DNA of 14,323 nt, from contig WRNL01000017.1 of NCBI GenBank assembly GCA_009776625.1, positions 2,408 to 16,730 on the forward strand. Reading direction: 5' to 3'. Numbering within the stretch: the first letter of the stretch is position 1; every line of letters starts with the position of its first letter. Made by a program: the position numbers and the translations under genes. This document shows, in pieces, positions 6,694 through 13,087 of this stretch. Below the pieces are notes generated by a model. The model searched no databases, was not told the origin of the DNA, and was given only the letters and a program-made list of their open reading frames with translations. The stretch comes from Methanomassiliicoccaceae archaeon (GTDB lineage: Archaea; Thermoplasmatota; Thermoplasmata; Methanomassiliicoccales; Methanomethylophilaceae).

Positions 6694-8187
6694 ATGTCTG
6701 ACAACGTAGCGGAAGAGACTGGCATGCTTGTCCGGTCCATCACCTGGAAACAGGGGCTCTTCGTCGCGTTGGGCGTGCCCATACTGATCCTCCCGTCATT
6801 GTACGACGTGGCGGGGTACATATGGGCGTTCTCGATCGTGATGTGGACTATCTGCGTCCTCCAGGGGTTCCTACAGAACACGGCGTACGGGGAGATGGTC
6901 ACGACCTTCCCCAGGGCTGCCGGTCTGCCGGGATGCGCTCAGGTGGTGTTCACCCCTGAGAATCAAACGAAAAAATACGACACCGGGAAACTGATCGGCG
7001 CGTTCTGCGCATGGTGCTACTGGTTCGCATGGACGCCCGTCGTGGCGATATTCACCGTGATGACCGGCCTGTACCTCACGTTCTTCGTCCCCGCGCTGGC
7101 CGACTTCGCCGATGCGAGCGCGATGAACGCGACGATACTCAACGTGGTGCTTGGTCTGATCATCGTCTCGGTGATGCTGCTGATAGGCTCCCGCGGGCTG
7201 ACCGGCGGGTCGAGGTTCGGGCTCATACTGGCGATCATAGCGATCGTGCCGATGGTGGTCATCCTCGCCGGCGCGTTCTTCACAGGCGCCCCGGGCGGCG
7301 GCGCGTTATTCGACTTCAGCATCATCACGGGCGAGTTCCTGCCTCCCGGGTGGGGGTCGACCAATGACATAGCGCTGCTGTTCGGCTGTTTCGCTCTGGC
7401 ACAATGGAGCGGATGCGCATGGGAGACGGCGGCGCTGTACGGGCCGGAGTACAAGGAGCCCAACAAGGACGTCCCGAAGGCGCTGTTCTCATGTGGGATC
7501 ATCTGCCTGATACTCTACTTCTTCGTGTCCATGGCGGTCTTCGGGTCGCTGGGGATGCTGGGCATAGAGGACGCCGGCTACGCCACGCTCGGCCCGATCG
7601 CCGAGGCGGTGTTCGGGGACATCGGAGGCCCGATCGCGCTCACGCTGCTCGTGGCGGCGATGATCCTGATCATACAGACCGGGTTCCTGGGATCCTCGAG
7701 GACGCTGTACTACATGGCGGAAGAGGGCAACATGCCGAAGTTCATGAAGAAGCAGAACAAGCACGGGATGCCCTTCAACGCGATGGTGGTCGTGAGCGTC
7801 TTCAACCTGCTCCTGATCGTCACGGCGACGATAGAGATAGGCGGCATCGAGGGCGGAGGCCCCGTGATGATACTCGCGGCTTCCGGCATCGGCTACTGCC
7901 TGGCGCACGTCATAGCGCTCTCCGCATACGTCAAGGCCAGGACGAACATCCGCTTCAAGAACCTGGAGAGGCCGTTCTCCGCCCCGAAAGGGTGGAAGTA
8001 CGTCGCCGCCGGGATGGTGGGCTACGAGGCCTTCGTCCTGATACCGGCTCTGATCTACTGGATGTACGACCTGTTCAAGCCCTCATACCTCCCCTTCGTT
8101 CTGGCGGTGGTCGTGTTCGGGATGTTCTTCCCGATATGGTTCTACACCCAGAACAAGAACAAGGCAGAGGCCGCCGCAGAAGCGTGA
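6694..8187 (+). CDS. APC-family permease, probable dimethylamine/methylamine transporter
   Basis: A 497-residue membrane protein of the amino acid/polyamine/organocation (APC) superfamily with about 12 hydrophobic spans. The APC-type segment GEMVTTFPRAAGLPG (residues 66-80) follows the first two spans. WSGCAWETAALYGPEYKEPNKDVPKAL, read here in two parts (near 232-258), matches the conserved APC loop with the E-x-x-(N/P)-x-x-x-x-x-P-x-A pattern, and SRTLYYMAEEGNMPKF (about 331-346) is also family-typical. The C-terminus is hydrophilic, with Asn, Lys and Ala residues. It is 64 bp downstream of mtbB with no promoter between, so it is probably co-transcribed. Methylamine uptake is inferred from this position. 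GAGG lies upstream of ATG 6694. The stop is a tandem TGATAA. Confidence 0.88.
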   Translation: MSDNVAEETGMLVRSITWKQGLFVALGVPILILPSLYDVAGYIWAFSIVMWTICVLQGFLQNTAYGEMVTTFPRAAGLPGCAQVVFTPENQTKKYDTGKLIGAFCAWCYWFAWTPVVAIFTVMTGLYLTFFVPALADFADASAMNATILNVVLGLIIVSVMLLIGSRGLTGGSRFGLILAIIAIVPMVVILAGAFFTGAPGGGALFDFSIITGEFLPPGWGSTNDIALLFGCFALAQWSGCAWETAALYGPEYKEPNKDVPKALFSCGIICLILYFFVSMAVFGSLGMLGIEDAGYATLGPIAEAVFGDIGGPIALTLLVAAMILIIQTGFLGSSRTLYYMAEEGNMPKFMKKQNKHGMPFNAMVVVSVFNLLLIVTATIEIGGIEGGGPVMILAASGIGYCLAHVIALSAYVKARTNIRFKNLERPFSAPKGWKYVAAGMVGYEAFVLIPALIYWMYDLFKPSYLPFVLAVVVFGMFFPIWFYTQNKNKAEAAAEA

Positions 8188-8200
8188 TAAAGGTCAAACC

Positions 8201-8247
8201 GGCGGCGGCAACGCCGCCTTCTTATTTTTTCTCTTATTTTCTCTCAC
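8201..8247 (+). terminator. terminator of the dimethylamine operon
   Basis: GGCGGCG (8201-8207) and CGCCGCC (8212-8218) form a perfect 7-bp stem closed by a GCAA (GNRA) tetraloop. A T-rich tract with runs of T (8219-8247) follows, 13 bp after the permease stop. This is the best terminator in the window. Confidence 0.8.
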
Positions 8248-8294
8248 AATCCCGCTTTGGGGACGCACCATCTTAGATAGCATAGGTGCTTTCT

Positions 8295-8402
8295 ACATCA
8301 ATATAATAAAATATAGGAAATTTTTAGTTAATCTTAAATATTCAAAGAAATAAGTATTAACTAAAAAACAGTATATCTTAAATACTAAACTTATGATGAT
8401 AC
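8295..8402 (+). promoter_or_regulatory. promoter region of the trimethylamine operon
   Basis: Ordered elements shared with the mtmC upstream region are ACATCAATATAAT (8295-8307), AGGAAAT (8315-8321), a distal box AGTTAATCTTAAATATT (8326-8342) and a proximal box TTAAATACT (8378-8386). A 12-bp perfect inverted repeat, TTTTTAGTTAAT (8321-8332) and ATTAACTAAAAA (8356-8367), brackets the distal box with a 23-bp gap, which suggests a regulator site. The proximal box predicts a transcription start near 8403, giving a leader of about 66 nt. Confidence 0.7.
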
Positions 8403-8468
8403 AAACAGGTACGAACACCGGCGTCAGCCTGGATAGGGGGGCGTCAAGCACGCACCGGGGAGAGAGAA
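8403..8468 (+). promoter_or_regulatory. mttB 5' leader with conserved start and GGCGTCA repeat
   Basis: The predicted leader begins AAACAGGTACGAA (8403-8415), followed by GGCGTCA (8420-8426). Both are shared with the mtmC leader at nearly the same spacing. GGCGTCA repeats at 8440-8446, 20 bp on. A small stem CCGGC/GCC(t)GG (8418-8432) can form. A GGGGAG Shine-Dalgarno (8457-8462) is 6 nt before the mttB ATG. Confidence 0.5.
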
Positions 8469-9962
8469 ATGAAACCGAATCAATATCCGGGAAGACAGAT
8501 GATGCAGGGCCTGAGGCTGGACATATTCACCCAGGATGGCATCGAGGCTATAGATCGTGCGACATTGGACGTCCTGTCGAACTACGGCGTCCAGGTTTCG
8601 GACAAAGAAGGGCTGGAGCTCTTCGAGAAAGCGGGCTGCGAGGTGGACCACAAGGCGAAGATGGTGAGGATACCCATCGGGCTCGTCCGCAAGGCCCTTT
8701 CCACAGCGCCCAAGACGTTCCACCTCTACGGGAGGGAGGAGTGCAGGACCATAGAGCAGGAGTACAACGGCAAGGTCCACTACACCAGCTTCGGTACGGG
8801 CATCCAGATGTGCAACTACCTCGGCAACGGGAAGTTCGAGACACGCGATTCCAACGACGCCGACCTCGCCAACTGCGCGAAGCTCTGCGACTGGGCGGAG
8901 AACATAAGCTACTTCTCCCTGCCGGTCTCGGCCAGGGACTGGGCGGGCGTGGGCGCGGAGGATGTCCACGAGATGATGACGTCCATAGAGAACACAACAA
9001 AGCACTTCCACCACATAGACCCGGTCGCGGAGCACGTCGAGTACTACAGGGACATGATGGTGGCCTACTACGGAGGGGACAAGAAGCTCGCCCGCGACAG
9101 GCCGATAATGTCGATGCTGGTGTGCCCCACGAGCCCCCTCGAGCTGAGCCACAACGCGGCCCAGGTCATAATCAAGGGGGCGAGGTACGGGATACCCGTG
9201 AACGTCCTGAGCATGGCGATGGCGGGCGGTTCGTCCCCCGTGTACCTCGCCGGGACGCTCGTCACACACAACGCGGAGGTCCTCGCCGGGATAGTCCTGA
9301 GCCAGATCGCCCAGCCGGGCGCGAAGGTCTGGTACGGCAGCTCGACGACCACCTTCGATCTCAAGCGCGGCACCGCGCCCGTCGGATCCCCGGAGCTCGG
9401 CGTGATCAGCGCGGCAGTCGCCAAGCTCGGGCAGTTCTACGGTCTGCCCGTGTACGTGGCCGGCATGTAGACCGACTCCAAGGTACCCGACCCCCAGGCG
9501 GCGCACGAGAAGACGATAACCTCGCTCCTCCCTGCGATGGCCGGGGCGAACACCGTCTACGGCGCGGGTATGCTGGAGCTAGGCGTGACGTTCTCGATGG
9601 AGCAGCTGGTCATAGACAACGACATAATCGCGATGGAGAAGAAGGCGATGGAGGGCGTCCCGCTCTGCGAGGAGACCCTCGCCGTCGAGGCCATCAAGGA
9701 GATCGGCGTGGGCAACGACTTCCTCGCCCATCCCTCGACGATGAACAACATCGAGCTGGCATCCGACCCGCAGGTGTTCGACAGGTACATGATCGGCGAC
9801 TGGAAGGCCGCCGGCAGCAAGAACGCGGTGGACGTGGCGCACGACGTGGTCGTGGACGTCCTGAAGAACCACGTGGTCAAGCCGATACCGGAGGACGCCC
9901 TCAAAGCGATGAGGGCCATAGTCAAGAAGGCTGACGACGAGTTCAACAAGGGCAGGGAGTGA
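8469..9962 (+). CDS. mttB: trimethylamine methyltransferase MttB (pyrrolysine-containing)
   Basis: MttB transfers a methyl group from trimethylamine to the corrinoid of MttC, releasing dimethylamine. The frame runs from ATG 8469 to TGA 9960-9962 (497 residues) with one in-frame TAG at 9468-9470, codon 334. That equals the pyrrolysine position I recall for Methanosarcina MttB (495 residues). Recognisable segments are YTSFGTGIQ, NTTKHFHHIDP, VCPTSPLELS, MAMAGGSSPVYLAGTLVTHNAEVLAG, read in two parts, KVWYGSSTTTFDLKRGTAPVG, also in two parts, then VAGM-Pyl-TDSK and AHPSTMNN. The pyrrolysine separates this gene from the widespread non-Pyl MttB homologues such as glycine betaine demethylases. It is the first gene of the trimethylamine operon, with mttC 4 bp downstream. 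Confidence 0.97.
9468..9470 (+). other. pyrrolysine (amber) codon 334 of mttB
   Basis: TAG lies between VAGM and TDSK codons in an open frame that continues for 163 residues with family-typical sequence. No strong hairpin is obvious directly after it, unlike at the mtmB amber codon. Confidence 0.96.
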
Positions 9963-9966
9963 TAAG

Positions 9967-10617
9967 GTGTCAACAGAATCATTGGCAGAAGAGGCGAAGC
10001 AGGCGGTCATGGCGTACGACTCCAAGAAGACCGTCGACGTGGCCAACAGGGTCATAGCCGAAGGGGCGGACATAGTGGCGATCATCCAGGACGGCTTCAC
10101 GAAGGGGATGACGGAGATAGGGTCGCTCTTCGAGGCGAAGAAGCTGTTCCTGCCGCACATAATGGCCGCCGCAGGCGCGATGAACGCCGCCCTGAACATC
10201 CTCACCCCGGAGCTGGAGAAGCGCGGGGGCAAGATGGACGAGGGCCTCGGCAAGTTCGTGATATGCTCCATCGAGGGGGACATCCACTCGATAGGGAAGG
10301 ACATAGTCGCGATAATGCTGAAGGTCGCCGGGTTCAGCGTCGTGAACATAGGCAGGGACGTGCCGTTGAAGGACATCGTCCAGGCATGCAAGGACAACAA
10401 CGCGAAGTACGTCGGCACCTCGGCGCTCATGACGTCCACGATGGTGAACCAGAAGACGTTCGAGGGGCTCCTCAAGAAGGAGGGGATCAGGGACAAGCTG
10501 GTCACGAACGTCGGCGGCGCCCCTGTGACGCAGCAGTGGGCCGAGGAGATCGGCGCCGACGTGTACTCGGAGAACGCCTCCGACGCTGTGGCGAAGATGA
10601 CGAAGATCGCGGGCTGA
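9967..10617 (+). CDS. mttC: trimethylamine corrinoid protein MttC
   Basis: A 216-residue corrinoid protein that accepts the methyl group from MttB and delivers it to MtbA. The helical cap covers about residues 1-95 (LFEAKKLFLPHIMAAAGAM). The B12 domain carries DIHSIG (D105-x-H107-x-x-G110), TSALMTSTM (151-159) and GGAPVT (183-188). The start is GTG at 9967, 4 bp after the mttB stop; GGAGTGAT over that stop serves as ribosome site, suggesting coupled translation. Here the methyltransferase gene precedes its corrinoid gene, the reverse of the mtb and mtm operons in this window. It ends in TGA. Confidence 0.95.
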   Translation: MSTESLAEEAKQAVMAYDSKKTVDVANRVIAEGADIVAIIQDGFTKGMTEIGSLFEAKKLFLPHIMAAAGAMNAALNILTPELEKRGGKMDEGLGKFVICSIEGDIHSIGKDIVAIMLKVAGFSVVNIGRDVPLKDIVQACKDNNAKYVGTSALMTSTMVNQKTFEGLLKKEGIRDKLVTNVGGAPVTQQWAEEIGADVYSENASDAVAKMTKIAG

Positions 10618-10638
10618 GGGCGTCCAGGAGGCATAGAA

Positions 10639-11754
10639 ATGGACGTTAACGACAAAACAGCCGAGGCCCATAAGAAGAGGGTGAAATACGGCTACATGAT
10701 GGCCCTGTTCTGCGCCATACTTTGGGCGATCTGGTACATCCCAGGCACGTACATATGGGACTTCGACGTCATCGGGGACTTCCTCGTGATCGCGGGCGAC
10801 AAGGTCGGGGACGACGCGGGGACGATCGTGGCGGCGATGCTGATAACGGCGCTGAACGCCGCCTTCGTCATCTTCTCGTACATCATCTGGAACTTCTTCC
10901 TCGGGACTGCGAAGTTCTCCGAGATGAAGAGGAGCATAAAGGAGATGAGGGCCTGCACCAAGTACTACTTCCTGGGCGCGATCTGCGGGGGGCCGATAGC
11001 CATCCTCGGGTCGTTCCTGGCGATGGGGTACGTGGGCGGCGCGTTCGCGGCGGTCGCGGCGCTCGCCTACCCCGTCATAGGGACGCTGCTGTCGAGGGTC
11101 TGGCTGGGCCAGAAGATCTCCCACCGGGCGATCGCCGGCATACTGATAATCCTCATCGGCAGCATCACCATCTTCGGGATCGGCATGATCGCCGACATGA
11201 GGGACCCGCTCGTCCCGGACAGCGTCATAATCGGGTACATCGGCGGCATAATGGCGCTGTGCGGCTGGGGCATCGAGGGCGCCATCGCGGCGAAGGGCAT
11301 CGACGTGTCGGAGCCGGACGTCGCGATAACGCTGAGGTTCGCGATGGAGAACATAATCTGGTGGGCCATCGCTCTGCCCGTGCTGTTCCTGATGTCATTC
11401 CCGGTCTGGGAGTACGCATGGAAGATGATCTCTGACCCGATAATACTGCTGACGCTGGTGATGCTCGGCCTGACCTTCGGGTTCTGCTACGTCGCCTGGT
11501 ACAAGGCGTTCCCGCTCATCGGGGTGGGGAGGGGCCAGGGCATCGGGAGCCTCTACGGCATATTCTCGGTGATATTCCTCATCCTGTTCTTCGGGGTGAC
11601 GGCGGCCATAGGCGACGGGCTCGATAGGCAGATCTCGCTGGTCGCGGGCGCCATACTCTGCACCGTGGGGACCCTGATAATGTTCACCGAGAAGACGGAG
11701 AACGTCGAGTCCCTCAGGGAAACCGGGGAAGGAACAGAGGAGGAAGTGCCATGA
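10639..11754 (+). CDS. mttP: EamA/DMT-type permease, probable trimethylamine transporter (MttP-like)
   Basis: A 371-residue membrane protein with about ten hydrophobic segments, near residues 18-40, 61-88, 108-130, 134-152, 163-184, 195-215, 233-254, 266-288, 302-322 and 332-350. This is the ten-span layout of the drug/metabolite transporter superfamily. The N-terminus is charged and the C-terminal tail is acidic (ETGEGTEEEVP). It lies 21 bp after mttC and overlaps the next gene by 4 bp (ATGA), so it belongs to the mtt operon. Trimethylamine uptake is inferred from this place, as for the mttP genes of Methanosarcina mtt operons; the symbol is by context and general resemblance. GGAGG (10626-10630) precedes ATG 10639. 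Confidence 0.82.
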   Translation: MDVNDKTAEAHKKRVKYGYMMALFCAILWAIWYIPGTYIWDFDVIGDFLVIAGDKVGDDAGTIVAAMLITALNAAFVIFSYIIWNFFLGTAKFSEMKRSIKEMRACTKYYFLGAICGGPIAILGSFLAMGYVGGAFAAVAALAYPVIGTLLSRVWLGQKISHRAIAGILIILIGSITIFGIGMIADMRDPLVPDSVIIGYIGGIMALCGWGIEGAIAAKGIDVSEPDVAITLRFAMENIIWWAIALPVLFLMSFPVWEYAWKMISDPIILLTLVMLGLTFGFCYVAWYKAFPLIGVGRGQGIGSLYGIFSVIFLILFFGVTAAIGDGLDRQISLVAGAILCTVGTLIMFTEKTENVESLRETGEGTEEEVP

Positions 11755-12062
11755 TGGAAGGGCGCCCGTTCAAGTTCCGGATACTGGAGATACTGGACAC
11801 AGAGGGGCCGACGTGGAACCGGGACCTCGTGAAGCAGCTCCAGGCCGAGTACAACATGCCCTCGGACTACTACAGGGACTGCCTGAACTTCGACCTGATC
11901 GAGGTGGCGGCGTCCGGCATGGCCGCCGAGGGGGAGACTCTGATCGACGAGGAGGGGACCTTCAGGAAGGGCCGCCTCCTCATACAGTACCACATCACAC
12001 CTTTGGGGCTGGACTTCCTGAACGAGCTCAGGTCCAAGGTGAAGCCGAGGAAGGGTGGATGA
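11751..12062 (+). CDS. small winged-helix-like protein of the trimethylamine operon
   Basis: A 103-residue protein whose ATG overlaps the permease stop (ATGA), implying translational coupling. The first half is helical with a helix-turn-helix-like order (residues about 8-50: FKFRILEILDTEGPTWNRDL, then KQLQAEY). A hairpin-like section follows (about 58-82), then YHITPLGLDFLNEL (80-93). That phrase closely resembles the wing and last helix of winged-helix regulators, where Y-x-L-T-x-x-G-x-x-x-L is common. The tail is basic (KVKPRKGG). It has no membrane segment. I infer a DNA-binding regulator, perhaps of the methylamine operons, but it could equally be a cytoplasmic partner of the permease. 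No named family is recognised. Confidence 0.8.
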   Translation: MMEGRPFKFRILEILDTEGPTWNRDLVKQLQAEYNMPSDYYRDCLNFDLIEVAASGMAAEGETLIDEEGTFRKGRLLIQYHITPLGLDFLNELRSKVKPRKGG

Positions 12063-12063
12063 G

Positions 12064-12201
12064 ATGATATGGGAAGAGATAGCTGAAGAGTACTTCTCGA
12101 ACGGCATAATCCCGAAGGGCGAGTACGTGTTCATGGTCCTCATACTGGGCGTGTGCGTGCTCGCGCTCTGGAGAGCCCGCAAGATGGTGTCCGATATCTG
12201 A
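12064..12201 (+). CDS. 45-residue single-span membrane microprotein
   Basis: An ATG at 12064, one base after the stop of the winged-helix-like gene, opens a 45-codon frame to TGA 12199-12201. The protein begins MIWEEIAEEYFSNG, an acidic amphipathic-looking head, followed by one hydrophobic span at about residues 21-36 (YVFMVLILGVCVLALW). A basic flank follows (RARK, 37-40), so by the positive-inside rule the C-terminus should be cytoplasmic. GGTGGATGAGATG over the previous stop offers a ribosome site. Codon use (AGG/AGA, ATA, GTG, CTC) matches the neighbours. Its position as last gene of the mtt operon suggests a small subunit or regulator of the permease; this is inference. It is short enough to be missed by standard gene calling. 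Confidence 0.7.
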   Translation: MIWEEIAEEYFSNGIIPKGEYVFMVLILGVCVLALWRARKMVSDI

Positions 12202-12213
12202 AAACGCGTTAAG

Positions 12214-12229
12214 GCGGCCGCAAGGCCGC
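12214..12229 (+). terminator. probable terminator hairpin of the trimethylamine operon
   Basis: GCGGCC (12214-12219) and GGCCGC (12224-12229) form a perfect stem closed by GCAA, the same GNRA tetraloop as in the dimethylamine operon terminator. It lies 13 bp after the microprotein stop. The following sequence is C/A-rich, with two copies of AACCCCTT, rather than T-rich, so termination is less certain. Confidence 0.5.
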
Positions 12230-12269
12230 AAACCCCTTACAACCCCTTTAAAACGGTTTCGATAGGAAA

Positions 12270-12380
12270 ACATTAATATAATGACGTTACACAGGGAAAT
12301 CGAATAGTTAATTTTAAATATCAAAATAAAGATTGTCCAAAGTACGATAATAGTTTTTAAATACTTTAGTTGTAATAATA
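12270..12380 (+). promoter_or_regulatory. promoter region of the monomethylamine operon
   Basis: The blocks are in the same order as upstream of mttB: ACATTAATATAAT (12270-12282), AGGGAAAT (12293-12300), distal box AGTTAATTTTAAATATC (12306-12322) and proximal box TTAAATACT (12357-12365). The two boxes also form a direct repeat, AATAGTT-(aat)-TTTAAATA, at 12303 and 12349. The proximal box predicts a start near 12381 and a leader of about 66 nt. The palindrome seen at mttB is not complete here. Confidence 0.7.
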
Positions 12381-12446
12381 AAACAGGTTCGAAATGCTGG
12401 CGTCATGGCATGCGCATGACGGCGAGCGCGCACTTGGAGGAAGAAC
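12381..12446 (+). promoter_or_regulatory. mtmC 5' leader with conserved start and hairpin
   Basis: The leader begins AAACAGGTTCGAA (12381-12393) and has GGCGTCA at 12399-12405, like the mttB leader. CGTCATG (12401-12407) and CATGACG (12415-12421) form a perfect 7-bp stem with a GCATGCG loop. GGAGG (12436-12440) lies 6 nt before the ATG; the stretch GGAGGAAGAAnATG is also found at mtbC. Confidence 0.55.
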
Positions 12447-13082
12447 ATGAGCACAGAGCAGATCTTGGCTGACCTTAGGACATCGGTCGAGACCTGGAAC
12501 GTAAAACTCGCCCAGGACTCGACGAATGCCGCAATCAAAGAAGGGATAAAAGTAAAAGAGATAATCGAGAAGGGCCTCGGGAAGGGGATGGAGACCATCG
12601 GGGAGAGATTCGACAAGGCGGAGATATACCTCCCGCAGGTGGTGGCCGCGTCCAAGACGATGGAGGCCGCGATAAAGATCCTCGAGCCCCTTATGACCTC
12701 CGGCGCGGGCGCGCTCAGGGGGACCGTCATAATGGGGACGGTCGAGGGGGACATCCACGAGATCGGGAAGAACGTGTGCTGCGCGATGCTCAGGGGGGCC
12801 GGGTACAACGTCATAGACCTCGGGCCCGACACGTCCTCGCAGGCGTTCCTCGACGCCGCCGAGGAGAACGACGCGGCGATAATCGGCGGCTCCGCGCTGA
12901 TGACCACGACGCTCGAGTCGCAGAGGGAGCTGGTGGAGGCCAAGAAGGAGGTCGACGCCCCGTACAAGTGCATATTCGGCGGCGCGCCCTGCACCAAGGC
13001 GTGGTGCGACGAGATAGGCGCGGACGGGTACTCCGCGACGGCCGCTGAGATCATCGAACTCGTGAACGAACTGATGAAGTGA
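12447..13082 (+). CDS. mtmC: monomethylamine corrinoid protein MtmC
   Basis: A 211-residue corrinoid protein that accepts the methyl group from MtmB and passes it to MtbA. The helical cap spans about residues 1-92 (RFDKAEIYLPQVVAASKTM). The B12 domain carries DIHEIG (D102-x-H104-x-x-G107), GSALMTTT (148-155) and GGAPCT (178-183). The N-terminal half is more diverged from MtbC and MttC of this window than those are from each other by eye. ATG 12447 has GGAGG 6 nt upstream. Monomethylamine specificity rests on the adjoining mtmB, 5 bp downstream. The stop is TGA followed by an in-phase TAG. Confidence 0.95.
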   Translation: MSTEQILADLRTSVETWNVKLAQDSTNAAIKEGIKVKEIIEKGLGKGMETIGERFDKAEIYLPQVVAASKTMEAAIKILEPLMTSGAGALRGTVIMGTVEGDIHEIGKNVCCAMLRGAGYNVIDLGPDTSSQAFLDAAEENDAAIIGGSALMTTTLESQRELVEAKKEVDAPYKCIFGGAPCTKAWCDEIGADGYSATAAEIIELVNELMK

Positions 13083-13087
13083 TAGAA

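Noticed and set aside
8393..9934. A 513-codon plus-strand frame overlapping mttB
   Set aside because: It is in another frame of mttB and gives a low-complexity Arg/Gly/His-rich product. mttB with its amber codon explains the interval.
9579..11124. Two long minus-strand frames opposite mttB, mttC and mttP
   Set aside because: They lie opposite well-supported genes, lack ribosome sites and show compositional bias only.
13079..13087. GTG at 13079 as start of mtmB
   Set aside because: It overlaps the mtmC stop. ATG 13088 places pyrrolysine at residue 202, as in known MtmB.
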